64,000 nucleotides of DNA from Oceanibacterium hippocampi (lineage in GTDB: Bacteria; Pseudomonadota; Alphaproteobacteria; Sneathiellales; Sneathiellaceae): NCBI RefSeq assembly GCF_900172325.1, contig NZ_FWFR01000002.1, forward strand, positions 310,001-374,000, in the 5' to 3' direction. Positions 18,994 through 29,613 of the stretch are shown here, in pieces. A program made the position numbers and the translations under genes. Positions within the stretch are counted from its first letter, which is position 1. The number at the start of each line of letters is the position of its first letter. Under the pieces are notes generated by a model that was given only the letters and a program-made list of their open reading frames with translations, searched no databases and was not told the DNA's origin.

Positions 18994-19304
18994 TCGGATC
19001 CGTACGGGGCGCCGCCATGATCGCCACGCCGATTCCCGGAACCCGGGGCCGCCGTCATGAAACCCGGCCGGCATCCGCCGGCCGGCGGCTCCGGCCCGGG
19101 GACGGCGAGCGCGGGAATGGCGGCATCATCGTTCGGATACCGACGTCAGGGAAACACCGTGCCGGATATCTCGGCGGCACCTCGATCCGAGCTCGCGTGC
19201 GTTTCCGTGGGAGCAGGCCGGGACCGGCCGGTCCCGATACCCGCTTCCGTACCGGCATCCCGACGGGTGCCGGACCCTCAAGGTCCTCGAGAGGAGAATA
19301 GGAC
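18994..19304 (+). other. 311-bp gap between reb4 and reb5 with two strong dyads
   Basis: There is no coding gene. It contains a perfect hairpin at 19064-19085 (CCGGCCGGC, loop ATCC, GCCGGCCGG) and a perfect 18-bp palindrome at 19219-19236 (CGGGACCGGCCGGTCCCG). The reb5 ribosome site GAGAGGAGAA is at its end. Neither dyad has a T-tract. Confidence 0.55.
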
Positions 19305-19655
19305 ATGGCAGAGAACACGTGGGTCAACAGTCAGATCACCGACGCGGTGACCCAGACCAACGTCAAGTTGCTGGGCGACGCGCCCGCCGAATCGATCGGC
19401 ATGCTCTACCAGATGCTGGCCCAGTCCACCGGTCTCAGCATGCAGAACCTGGTGGCGGCCCAGCAGCACAAGAACAGCATCGACAGCGCCGTGACCACGC
19501 AGGGTGTCAATCTGCTGTTCACGATCGACACCGCGACCTCCGGCGTCGCCACGAACGGCATCTTCACCGGCAACTCAGTGGCCGAACAGATGAGCGCGCT
19601 CAAGGCCTCGCTGGCGATGTTCAAGAACCCGCCGGCCGGACCCTACCCGTCCTGA
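19305..19655 (+). CDS. RebB-family R-body protein 5
   Basis: Protein of 116 residues: VNSQITDAVTQTNVKLLGDA, LYQMLAQSTGLSMQNLV, AVTTQGVNLLFTIDTAT, FTGNSVAEQMSALKASLAMF, then a short proline-rich tail (NPPAGPYPS). It is very similar to copy 6 in the central QMLAQSTGLSMQN stretch, so the two are close paralogues. ATG 19305 follows a good GAGGAGAA. Confidence 0.9.
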   Translation: MAENTWVNSQITDAVTQTNVKLLGDAPAESIGMLYQMLAQSTGLSMQNLVAAQQHKNSIDSAVTTQGVNLLFTIDTATSGVATNGIFTGNSVAEQMSALKASLAMFKNPPAGPYPS

Positions 19656-19763
19656 GGGCAGGCCGGTCGGGCCGCGTCACCGGGGGCCGGAGCAGCAGGT
19701 CGTGATCGACGCCCGCTGTTCCGGTCCGGCCGGTGGTCGGCCAGCGGCAGAGTAGTGCGTGAC

Positions 19764-19810
19764 GGAACCCCGCCGGTGAGCCGCGCAGGCAACTGACCGG
19801 CCGGGGTTCC
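19764..19810 (+). terminator. hairpin between reb5 and reb6
   Basis: GGAACCCCGCCGGT (19764-19777) pairs with ACCGGCCGGGGTTCC (19796-19810), with one bulged base and an 18-base loop. There is no T-tract. It is a likely transcript-stability or partial termination element. Confidence 0.4.
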
Positions 19811-19848
19811 CGGGACTTCGTTCGAACGGCTAATGCGGGAGAATTTCG

Positions 19849-20175
19849 ATGGCCGACAACACCCATCTCAACAGCCAGATCACCGATGCGGTGACCCAGA
19901 GCAATCTTCAGCTCCTGGGCTCCGCACCGGCCGAATCGATGGCCATGCTCTACCAGATGCTGGCCCAGTCGACCGGCCTCAGCATGCAGAACACGATTGC
20001 CAACCAGCAGCACAAGAACAGCCTGGAATCGGCGGTGGTGACGCAGGCGGTCAACCTGCTCTTCAGCGTCGACACGGCCACGGCCGGGCGGGCTACCGAC
20101 CAGATCTTCAGCGGCAATTCCGTGGCCAACCAGATGGATTCGCTGAAAGCCGCGCTCGCCACGTTCAAGAGCTGA
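19849..20175 (+). CDS. RebB-family R-body protein 6
   Basis: Protein of 108 residues, closest to copy 5: LNSQITDAVTQSNLQLLGSA, LYQMLAQSTGLSMQNTI, AVVTQAVNLLFSVDTAT, FSGNSVANQMDSLKAALATF. The core is typical and lacks a tail, so this is a good candidate for a main ribbon subunit. It is preceded by GGGAGAA 8 bases before ATG 19849. Confidence 0.9.
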   Translation: MADNTHLNSQITDAVTQSNLQLLGSAPAESMAMLYQMLAQSTGLSMQNTIANQQHKNSLESAVVTQAVNLLFSVDTATAGRATDQIFSGNSVANQMDSLKAALATFKS

Positions 20176-20193
20176 CGAGAACGGATCGCAGGT

Positions 20194-20224
20194 TGGCGTC
20201 GGCGCGCGCATGCGCCCGACGCCA
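20194..20224 (+). terminator. hairpin between reb6 and reb7
   Basis: TGGCGTCGG (20194-20202) and CCGACGCCA (20216-20224) form a perfect 9-bp stem; the 13-base loop can pair further. There is no T-tract. Confidence 0.4.
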
Positions 20225-20276
20225 CCGCCCGGCGCCGTTCGTCCGGGCGGCGTGAGGAGGAACGAGGAGAGAGACG

Positions 20277-20774
20277 ATGGCTGACGATACGGCGGTGAAC
20301 AGCCAGGTCACTGATTCCGTCACCCAGAGCAACGTCATGACGCTCGGCGTCGGGGCTGCCAACTCGCTCGCCAATCTGTACCAGCAGATGGCCCAGAGCA
20401 ACGGCCTCGGCATGCAGAACGCGGTCGCCCGGCAACAGCACCAGAACAGCGTCGACACGGCGGTCATCACGCAATCGGTGAACGCCATCCTGAGCCTGCC
20501 GACGGCGACCTCGGCACGCGCGGCGATGCGCCAGCTCGCCGCCCGCGGCGGCGGCGGCGGCCAGGGCGAGCAGCTGATTGCCCTGGCCGCGATCAGGGCT
20601 CTCGGCGAGCTGATCGCGCTGCGCCGGCACGCACCGCAGGCAACTCCGGAATCCCAGAGCAGCGCCTTCGTCTACCAGAGCGCGCAGGCGCCGGCGCCGC
20701 AGGCCTCGTCGCCGGCGCCCGACCCGGCCCCGCAACCCTCCGGCCCGTTCCCGCAGGGCAAGCCGCGCCCATGA
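20277..20774 (+). CDS. RebB-family R-body protein 7 with extended proline-rich C-terminus
   Basis: Protein of 165 residues, the longest RebB-type copy. The core is normal (VNSQVTDSVTQSNVMTLG, LYQQMAQSNGLGMQNAV, AVITQSVNAILSLPTAT). A Gly-rich hinge (about residues 90-96) and a helix (QLIALAAIRALGELIALRRH) follow, ending in a Pro/Ala/Gln/Ser-rich disordered tail (about residues 125-165). Such a tail could cap or anchor the ribbon; this is inference. ATG 20277 follows a GGAACGAGGAGAGAG stretch. Confidence 0.87.
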   Translation: MADDTAVNSQVTDSVTQSNVMTLGVGAANSLANLYQQMAQSNGLGMQNAVARQQHQNSVDTAVITQSVNAILSLPTATSARAAMRQLAARGGGGGQGEQLIALAAIRALGELIALRRHAPQATPESQSSAFVYQSAQAPAPQASSPAPDPAPQPSGPFPQGKPRP

Positions 20775-20832
20775 GCGGTGAACGGAGCGGGATCGACAGG
20801 CAGCCGTCCGAGAAACCGGGAGAGAAGTGACC

Positions 20833-21159
20833 ATGGCCACCGAAAGCTACGTCAACAGCCAGATCACCGATGCGGTCAGCCAGACCAACGTGGCGGTCGT
20901 CGGCGAGGCGCCGGCCGAGGCGATCGGCGCGCTGTACCAGCAGATGTCCCACGCGCTCGGCCTCGCGCTGCAGAACGTGATCTCGCAGCAGCAACACATG
21001 CATTCGATCACCAACGCGGTGACGATCGCCGCCTCCAAGTCGCTGCTCGCCAGCGACCCGGCCCAGGCGGTCCGGATCGTCAACGACTTCTTCACCGGCA
21101 ACCGGGTGCCGGAGGATCTGGCCGCCCTGCAGGCGGTCGTGGAAAAGATGAAGAGCTGA
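20833..21159 (+). CDS. RebB-family R-body protein 8
   Basis: Protein of 108 residues, the last reb copy: VNSQITDAVSQTNVAVVGEA, LYQQMSHALGLALQNVI, then a divergent middle (AVTIAASKSLLASDPAQAVR) and the FFTGNRVPEDLAALQAVVE end block. ATG 20833 is preferred over a GTG at 20827 because GGGAGAGAAG is better spaced. It starts 58 bp after reb7 with no hairpin between. Confidence 0.88.
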   Translation: MATESYVNSQITDAVSQTNVAVVGEAPAEAIGALYQQMSHALGLALQNVISQQQHMHSITNAVTIAASKSLLASDPAQAVRIVNDFFTGNRVPEDLAALQAVVEKMKS

Positions 21160-21413
21160 ACGACGGGAGTGCGGAAGATGGCGTCCCTTGCCTTGTCCGA
21201 TCCGCGCAAGCCGGAACGGGGGGCCGTCCCTCCCCCCGCGCCGGCGCCCCCGTCATCGGTCGCGGCGGCGGCCACGGTAGACCGGTTCACGGGAAAGCCG
21301 GCAAGGAGGCAACCGAACTTCGACTGAAGAGGAAACCAGGCGGCATCAAACCCGCCGGGGCCAGGATCCGGCCGTCGGCAACCATCATCACGCTATTGCG
21401 GGGCAGCACGGGT

Positions 21414-21683
21414 ATGGCAAACAAGCGTTACAGCCAGGCGGAGATCAACAAGGTTCTCAAGGAAGCCGCCGCCGGCACCGCGGTCGCCGAGATCATTCGT
21501 CGGCACGGCATCGCCGAGGCAACCTTCTATCGCTGGCGGGCCCGCCAGGCGGCGCCAGGCCGGGCCGAGGGCAGCCGCCTCGAGCGCCTCGACGAGGAGA
21601 ACCGCCGGCTCAAGCATCTGCTCGCCGAAACCACCCTCGAGATCCACACCCTTCGCGAGGAGCTCGGCAACAAGAAGAGCTGA
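21414..21683 (+). CDS. orphan IS3-family OrfA-like HTH protein
   Basis: Protein of 89 residues matching IS3-group OrfA (transposase DNA-binding subunit). The HTH is RYSQAEINKVLKEAAAGTAV then RRHGIAEATFYRWR (about 5-42), and a leucine-zipper-like coiled coil follows (LERLDEENRRLKHLLAETTL, about 57-76). No OrfB integrase follows: after the stop there are 116 bp and then a CoA-transferase gene. I see no terminal inverted repeats. The frame is open far upstream, but ATG 21414 begins the family match. It is either a relic of an insertion sequence or a protein kept as a regulator of the reb cluster. Confidence 0.75.
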   Translation: MANKRYSQAEINKVLKEAAAGTAVAEIIRRHGIAEATFYRWRARQAAPGRAEGSRLERLDEENRRLKHLLAETTLEIHTLREELGNKKS

Positions 21684-21799
21684 AGCCGACAGGCGCGACC
21701 GGACATGTGTGGATTCACGATTTTCGGCCGCGCCGTCTTCTTTGCCCGGGCCCGACCGCTTATGATCCGCTCCGCCACTTGCTAGCGGAGACTGCGACG

Positions 21800-22930
21800 A
21801 TGTCCGAAGGTGCCCTCGACGGCCTGCTGGTCGTATCCATCGATCAGGCCGTGGCCGCCCCCTATGTCGCGTCACGCCTCGCGGATGCCGGCGCGCGGGT
21901 CATCAAGGTCGAACGTCCGGGCGGCGATTTCGCCCGCGACTACGATACCGTCGCCAACGGTCAGGCGAGCTATTTCGTCTGGCTGAACCGGGGCAAGGAA
22001 TCGATCGAGCTCGACCTGAAGAAGGCCGACGACGCCGCGCTGCTGCACCGCATGATCGCCCGGGCCGATATCTTCATCCAGAACCTCGCGCCGGGAGCCG
22101 CGGCCGCGCTCGGCTTCGGCTCGGCCGAGCTCAGGGAGCGCCATCCGCGGCTGATCACCTGCGATATCTCGGGCTATGGCGAGGACGGGCCGGCCCGCGA
22201 CATGCGCGCCTACGACCTGCTGATCCAGGCCGAGACCGGGCTCGCCGCGATCACCGGCAGTCCGGAGGCGCCAGGCCGGGTCGGCGTCTCGGTGGTCGAC
22301 ATCGCGGCCGGCATGCATGCCCTTGTCGGCATCCTGCAGGCGGTCATCGAGCGTCAGCGAACCGGCCGCGGCAAGGGCATCCAGGTCTCCCTGTTCGACT
22401 GCATCGCCGACTGGATGACGGTGCCGCTCCTGTTCCAGGAGCATACCGGCACGGCGCCGAAGCGGGTCGGCCTCAACCACCCCTCGATCGCCCCCTACGG
22501 CAACTACCCGACCGCCGACGGCCCCGATATCGTGATCTCGATCCAGAATGAACGCGAATGGCGGCGGCTCTGCGAAACCGTTCTCGACCGGCCCCGGATC
22601 GCCGACCGACCGGAATTCGCCCGCAATACCGATCGCGTCGCCAACCGCCCGGCCCTCGATACCGAGCTGCGGGCGATCCTGGGCGCCCTACCGCGCGCCG
22701 AGATCATTGCCCGCTGCAAGGCGGCGAAGATCGCCTTCGCCTCGCTCAACGGCGTCGCCGAGCTCTCGTCGCACTCGCAGATCCGTCGCGCGGCGATGGC
22801 CACGCCCAACGGGCCGCTCGCCATGGTCGCGCCGCCGATCCGCGAAAGCGACCGCGAACCGTCGCTCCGTCCGCTGCCCGCACTGGGCGAGCACAGCGCC
22901 GCGCTTCGCAAGGAATTTTCCGGGGACTGA
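21800..22930 (+). CDS. CaiB/BaiF-family (family III) CoA-transferase
   Basis: Protein of 376 residues. Family III enzymes move CoA between carboxylic acids through an aspartyl-CoA intermediate. The opening LDGLLVVSIDQAVAAPYVAS and VIKVERPGGD are typical, and the catalytic aspartate is probably D139 in RAYDLLIQAETGL. The substrate cannot be read from the sequence. The start at 21800 has GCGGAGAC upstream. The DHA2 transporter follows 56 bp later on the same strand, and acyl-CoA genes follow on the other strand, so a role in organic-acid catabolism is plausible. Confidence 0.85.
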   Translation: MSEGALDGLLVVSIDQAVAAPYVASRLADAGARVIKVERPGGDFARDYDTVANGQASYFVWLNRGKESIELDLKKADDAALLHRMIARADIFIQNLAPGAAAALGFGSAELRERHPRLITCDISGYGEDGPARDMRAYDLLIQAETGLAAITGSPEAPGRVGVSVVDIAAGMHALVGILQAVIERQRTGRGKGIQVSLFDCIADWMTVPLLFQEHTGTAPKRVGLNHPSIAPYGNYPTADGPDIVISIQNEREWRRLCETVLDRPRIADRPEFARNTDRVANRPALDTELRAILGALPRAEIIARCKAAKIAFASLNGVAELSSHSQIRRAAMATPNGPLAMVAPPIRESDREPSLRPLPALGEHSAALRKEFSGD

Positions 22931-22986
22931 ACGGGCTGCGCGTCGCGAACATTGCCGGGCGCCGCGAAATCGCGTATCCGCGAGCC

Positions 22987-24549
22987 ATGACCCAACGCGA
23001 CGATCCGACAGACGGCATGAGCCGCACCGGCCAGTTTGTCCTGCTCGCCTCGGTGCTGGCGAGCAGCATGGCCTTCGTCGACCAGACCGCGCTCGGCGTC
23101 GTCCTGCCGTCGCTCCGGGACGATCTGCAGGCCTCCGTCACCGACACCCAGTGGGTCGTCGAGGCCTATCTGCTGACGTTGTCCGCGTTCGTCCTGGTCG
23201 GTGGCGCGGCCGGCGACATCTACGGCCGGCGGCGAATCTTCGCTATCGGCATCTGGGTCTTCGCCGCCGCCTCGCTCGCCTGCAGCCTGGCCCACGACGC
23301 GCCGACACTGATCGCGGCCCGCGCGATCCAGGGCCTCGGCGCGGCCATGATGGTGCCGGGCAGCCTGGCACTGATCGCCGCCAATTTTCCGCCGATGAAA
23401 CGGGGCGCGGCGATCGGGATCTGGTCGGCGGCGAGCGGCGTTGCGGTCATCGTCGGACCCTTCCTCGGCGGGCTGGCGGTCGAGTTCCTGTCGTGGCGCT
23501 GGGTCTTCCTGGTCAACCTGCCGATCGCCGCTGTCGCCCTGTTGCTCGTCCGGCTCCGGGTCCCGGAAAGCCGGAGCCCGGGAACGGCGAAGCTCGACTG
23601 GGCTGGCGCCTTGCTCGCCGTCGTCGGCCTTGCCGCCGTCACCTTCGCGCTGCTCGAGGCGCCGCGGCTCGGCTGGTCGTCAGTCGCGGTCTGGGGGCCG
23701 GGCATCGCGGGCATCGCGGCGCTCGCCGGTTTCATCGCCCAGGAGGCGACCGCCCGCCAGCCGATGCTGCCCCTCGGGCTGTTCCGGAGCGCCGCCTTCA
23801 CCGGCGTGCAGGCCTATACCTTCTGCTTCCTCTTCGCGGTGCACGGATCGCTCTTCTTCCTGCCCTTCAACTATATCGACGTGCAGGGCTTCTCGCCCTT
23901 CGAGGCCGGCCTCGCCATGCTGGCGGTTCCGAGCCTGATGGTCCTGCTGTCGCGCTGGTCCGGCCGCTATGCCGACCGGGTCGGGCACCGGCTGCCGATG
24001 ATCTGGGGCGCCTGCCTGATGACAGCCGGTTTCCTGCTTTTTCTGATCCCCGGCGTCGACGCCAATTTCTGGACCACCTTCCTTCCCGCCTCCCTCGTGC
24101 TGGGCGCGGGATTCGGCTTCGCCGTGGCGCCGCTCACCGCCGCCGCCCTCGACACCGTCTCGGCCGACCTGGCCGGCCTCGCCTCGGCGGTCAGCAACAT
24201 GGTTGCCCGGGTCGCAGGGCTGGTGGCAATCGCCATCATGGGCCTGATCCTGACAGCCGGCTTCAACACCACGCTCGACAGTGGCCTCGACAACCTGGCG
24301 CTCGAACCCTCGGCAAGAAGCGCGGTGCTGGCCGACGCCGACCGGCTGGGCGGCGCCCGCCCACCCGGCAACCTTGGTGCAGCGGAACGGACCGCGGTCG
24401 TCGTCCTCGTGAAGCACGCGTTCGTCGACGGGTTCCGCGCGGTGGTGATCGTCGCCGCCCTCCTCGCCGCGCTCGCCGGGCTGATCGCCCTGTTCGTCCT
24501 GCCGCGCCCGGCCGCCCGCAACGATCGTCCGAGTGCCCCTCCGGAATGA
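22987..24549 (+). CDS. MFS transporter, DHA2 (EmrB/QacA) family
   Basis: Inner-membrane proton antiporter of 520 residues with about 14 hydrophobic segments. Family motifs: GDIYGRRRIFAIGI (motif A loop), GSLALIAANFPP and SWRWVFLVNLPI (motif C/DHA2 region). It begins FVLLASVLASSMAFVDQTAL, the usual first helix, in which aspartate D34 in FVDQTALGV is a DHA hallmark. Substrates are typically hydrophobic drugs or toxic metabolites. Its 3' end is shared with a hairpin placed between it and a convergent gene. Confidence 0.88.
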   Translation: MTQRDDPTDGMSRTGQFVLLASVLASSMAFVDQTALGVVLPSLRDDLQASVTDTQWVVEAYLLTLSAFVLVGGAAGDIYGRRRIFAIGIWVFAAASLACSLAHDAPTLIAARAIQGLGAAMMVPGSLALIAANFPPMKRGAAIGIWSAASGVAVIVGPFLGGLAVEFLSWRWVFLVNLPIAAVALLLVRLRVPESRSPGTAKLDWAGALLAVVGLAAVTFALLEAPRLGWSSVAVWGPGIAGIAALAGFIAQEATARQPMLPLGLFRSAAFTGVQAYTFCFLFAVHGSLFFLPFNYIDVQGFSPFEAGLAMLAVPSLMVLLSRWSGRYADRVGHRLPMIWGACLMTAGFLLFLIPGVDANFWTTFLPASLVLGAGFGFAVAPLTAAALDTVSADLAGLASAVSNMVARVAGLVAIAIMGLILTAGFNTTLDSGLDNLALEPSARSAVLADADRLGGARPPGNLGAAERTAVVVLVKHAFVDGFRAVVIVAALLAALAGLIALFVLPRPAARNDRPSAPPE

Positions 24550-24553
24550 GAAA

Positions 24554-24577
24554 GGGGCGGCCCGTTCGGACCGCCCC
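24554..24577. terminator. terminator hairpin between convergent genes
   Basis: GGGGCGG, 10-base loop, CCGCCCC, followed on the + strand by CTTCCGTCTT. It lies 4 bp after the transporter stop and 33 bp beyond the convergent gene end, so it could serve both. Confidence 0.55.
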
Positions 24578-24609
24578 CTTCCGTCTTCAGGTTGAACCGG
24601 GCGTTGAAC

Positions 24610-26694
<2,085 letters not shown>

Positions 26695-26752
26695 AAGTCC
26701 CTTTAACTCCCTCGGGAAAACGTCTTCCGTTATTAGACCGGGCGCCGTCCCG

Positions 26753-28603
26753 TCAGCCGACGAGGACGTCCGTCGCGGGCGATTCTGCGAAAAGCGCCGC
26801 GACCTTGTCGGCACGGCGCTCCAGGACGGCGCGTTGATTCACATACTGCTCGTCCGTGATCTCGCCATGCTCGATCGACGGCGGATCGGCAAGCAGGATC
26901 ATCCGGCCGATCCGCAGGCTCGATTCCGGATGCGCCCGATTGTGACCCGCCAGCCGCTCGGCGACAAGCCTCCGAAACGTGTCATCGGCGACGATTGCCT
27001 CCGGCCCGGCATCGGCGCCGAGCCCGGCAAGCCGGGCCGCCGCGGCCAGATTGGGCCAGGCAAGTATGCCGATCGCCTCGCGGTCGTGGCCGGCGATCAC
27101 CAGGTCGCGCAGGAACGGTTCGAAGGATTCCAGCAACGTCACCCGCAATGCGCCGGTATGCACCCAGGTGCCGGTCGCGAGCTTGAAGTCCTCCCCCACG
27201 CGACCGGCGAAGGCGAGGCCCCGTTCGGGCTGCGCCGGGTCAAGCCAGCGGACCGCGTCGCCGATCCGGTAATAGCCGTCCTCGTCGAAGGCGGCGGCGT
27301 CCAGTTCCGGCTGACCGAAATAGCCCGGCATGATATGCGGCCCGCGGACGCGGACCTCGAACTTGTCGGCAACCGGCACGAGCTTCAGCGAGGCACCCGG
27401 TATCGGCAGGCCGATCAGCCCGACGCGCTCGGAATTCCAGTAGACCGCCGCATTGACCGCCGCCGTCTCGGTCGAGCCCCAGCCGGTCATGAAGGGGATC
27501 CGGCAGCCGACCGTCCCGACCGCCAGCCTCTGCATGCGGTCGTGCAGGTCCTGGGCCAGCGAGGCGCCGCCATAGGCCATCAGGCGGAGCCGGGAGAAGA
27601 ACCGCTCGCGGAGCGCCTGGTCCTCCTCCAGGCGTTCGACCAGCATCCCGTAGGCGGTCGGCACGCTGGAATAACGGGTCGGCGATATCTCGCGCAGGTT
27701 CTCGATGGTCTTCTCGAACAGGCCCGGAACCGGCCGCCCGTCGTCGATGTAGAGTGTGCCGGCAACACGCATCACGAGATTGAAATGGGCGTTGCCCCCG
27801 AAGGTGTGATGCCAGGGCAGCCAGTCGAGCAGGACCAGCGGGTCGTTCTCCGGATCCGGCGGTTCGGCGACCGCCTGGGCCATGCCCTGGGCCGCGGTCA
27901 GCATGCGGTGATTGTTGATCACCGCCTTCGGCAGCCCGGTCGAACCGGATGTGAAGAGGATCTTCGCCACCGTATCGCCGGTCACGGCGGCGGCGCGGGC
28001 CGCGACCTCGGGCCCCGGCGCGACTTCCAGCAGCGCATCGAAGGCGACCGCTTTCCCGACCGGCGACGGCCGGCCCGCCGAGACGATCGTGCAGAGCCCG
28101 GCGCCGATCGCCGTCAGGGCGGGCGCCATGCGTTCCCCGTCATCGACGAAGACGATGTCCGGCCGGACCAGGTTGAAGGCATGGCGGAGCTTGCCGTAAC
28201 TCTCGTCGAGCAGCGCCAGGTTGACCGATACCGGCGCCAGGGCGACGCCGATGCGCAGCGCGCCGAGCATCAGCAGGGCATGCGCGATGCTGTTGCCGGC
28301 GATCAGGAAGACCGGACGGTCGGCGCCGGCGCCGTTCCGGATCAGCCATTCGGCAACGGCGGCGGACCGTGCCCAGGCCGCGCCGAAGGAGATTTCCCGC
28401 CATGCGTGATCCGGGCCCCGTTCGGCGATGAAGGTCCGGTCGGGGAAGCGCGCCGCGCTGTCCGCCATGTAGTTCGCGAGACTGTCCGGACCGGCGCCAG
28501 GCGGGATCGGGCATTCGACGATCTGCACACCGTCCGGCCGCCGTGTCACCGTCACGGCCGGCGCGGGCCGCTGAAGAGGCAGATAGGGTGTCGTGATATT
28601 CAT
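26753..28603 (-). CDS. fcs: feruloyl-CoA synthase-like AMP-forming ligase
   Basis: ANL-family adenylating enzyme of 616 residues that would activate ferulate (or a related hydroxycinnamate) to its CoA ester with ATP. P-loop TSGSTGLPKAVIN (218-230), LLDWLPWHHTFGGN, substrate-region GWGSTETAAVN and the hinge/acceptor stretch YYRIGDAVRW. The architecture (long N-terminus, ending with an EITDEQYVNQRAVLERR stretch that is usual for Fcs) matches this family rather than acetyl- or long-chain ligases. It heads a two-gene run with the hydratase/dehydrogenase. Hydroxycinnamate specificity is a family-level call. Confidence 0.78.
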   Translation of the reverse strand: MNITTPYLPLQRPAPAVTVTRRPDGVQIVECPIPPGAGPDSLANYMADSAARFPDRTFIAERGPDHAWREISFGAAWARSAAVAEWLIRNGAGADRPVFLIAGNSIAHALLMLGALRIGVALAPVSVNLALLDESYGKLRHAFNLVRPDIVFVDDGERMAPALTAIGAGLCTIVSAGRPSPVGKAVAFDALLEVAPGPEVAARAAAVTGDTVAKILFTSGSTGLPKAVINNHRMLTAAQGMAQAVAEPPDPENDPLVLLDWLPWHHTFGGNAHFNLVMRVAGTLYIDDGRPVPGLFEKTIENLREISPTRYSSVPTAYGMLVERLEEDQALRERFFSRLRLMAYGGASLAQDLHDRMQRLAVGTVGCRIPFMTGWGSTETAAVNAAVYWNSERVGLIGLPIPGASLKLVPVADKFEVRVRGPHIMPGYFGQPELDAAAFDEDGYYRIGDAVRWLDPAQPERGLAFAGRVGEDFKLATGTWVHTGALRVTLLESFEPFLRDLVIAGHDREAIGILAWPNLAAAARLAGLGADAGPEAIVADDTFRRLVAERLAGHNRAHPESSLRIGRMILLADPPSIEHGEITDEQYVNQRAVLERRADKVAALFAESPATDVLVG

Positions 28604-28788
28604 TGACCTCCCCCGGCAAACTTCATTCTCTTTGGCGGCAGTCGGCTGGATAAGCTGTCGCTTGATGCCGGGTCAGGGTTGCGCTGTCCCGACCGCGGCA
28701 TGATAGCCTCGGCACGCCGCTTGTCCATCGCGCGACGGGGAACGGCGGACGAATACCATCTATGCGCGAAACCGGGAGATGGCGGGCG

Positions 28789-29613
28789 ATGTTCGATCCC
28801 AGGGACAAGGTTGCGGTGGTCACTGGCGGGGCCGGCGGCATCGGCTTCGCGATTGCCTCGGCACTCGCCCATGCGGGCGCCGATATCGCGCTTCTCGACC
28901 TTCACCGGGAAGAGGTCGAGGACGCCGCCCGCGCGCTCGCCGACGAAACCGGGCGACGGGTATTCGCCTACAAGGCGGACGTCGCCGACCGGGCGCGGAT
29001 GATGGCACTCGCCCACGCCATCGCGGACGATTTCGGCCCCTTCCATATTCTCGTCAACAATGCCGGTGTCGCCATCGGCGGCCCGGTCTGGGACATGACC
29101 GGCACCGACTGGGACTGGACGCTGGGTGTCAACCTGGGCGGCGTGGTGAACGGCCTGCTCGCCTTCCTGCCGGCGATCCGCGCCCATGACGAGGGCGGCC
29201 ACGTGGTCAATGTCGCCTCGATCGCCGGCCTGATCGCGACGCCGGGGCTGTCGGTCTATACCGCCAGCAAGTTTGCCGTCGTCGGCCTGTCGGAAAGCAT
29301 GCGGGCGGACCTGGAGGGCAGCGGCATCGGCGTTTCCGTGCTGTGCCCGGGGTTCGTGCGGACGCGCATTCACGAGGCCGGACGGAACCGGCCGGCCGGC
29401 CCCGGAGAGCAACCGCGAGCCCCGGTCGCCGATGAGCAGAGCCAAGTCGGCGAGATTGCCCGGGGCGTGCTCTCGGGGATCGAGCCCGTGGAAATCGCCG
29501 GCCAGGTCATCGCCGCGATCCGCGAGGGCCGGTTCTACATCTTCACCCACCCGGAACTCGCCGAATATGTGGCCGAGCGTCACGACGCCATCATGGGAGC
29601 CATGAAGACTTGA
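28789..29613 (+). CDS. short-chain dehydrogenase/reductase (SDR)
   Basis: Classical SDR of 274 residues: cofactor motif TGGAGGIG (12-19), NNAG (90-93), catalytic S144, Y157 and K161 (YTASK). D37 after the second strand (LLDLHR) favours NAD(H). The substrate is unknown. ATG 28789 with GGGAG upstream is preferred to the in-frame ATG 28762, which lacks a ribosome site. It diverges from fcs (185 bp apart), and its stop overlaps the start of a pseudopilin gene. Confidence 0.85.
   Translation: MFDPRDKVAVVTGGAGGIGFAIASALAHAGADIALLDLHREEVEDAARALADETGRRVFAYKADVADRARMMALAHAIADDFGPFHILVNNAGVAIGGPVWDMTGTDWDWTLGVNLGGVVNGLLAFLPAIRAHDEGGHVVNVASIAGLIATPGLSVYTASKFAVVGLSESMRADLEGSGIGVSVLCPGFVRTRIHEAGRNRPAGPGEQPRAPVADEQSQVGEIARGVLSGIEPVEIAGQVIAAIREGRFYIFTHPELAEYVAERHDAIMGAMKT

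Noticed and set aside
17673-20840. long minus-strand frames across the reb genes
   Set aside because: They mirror the repeated reb coding sequence and so resemble one another; no ribosome sites or families support them.
20778-21413. long upstream extension of the OrfA-like protein
   Set aside because: It overlaps reb8 out of frame; the family match starts exactly at ATG 21414.
21160-21800. a complete IS3 element around the OrfA-like gene
   Set aside because: No OrfB, no DDE motif and no terminal inverted repeats could be found on either side.
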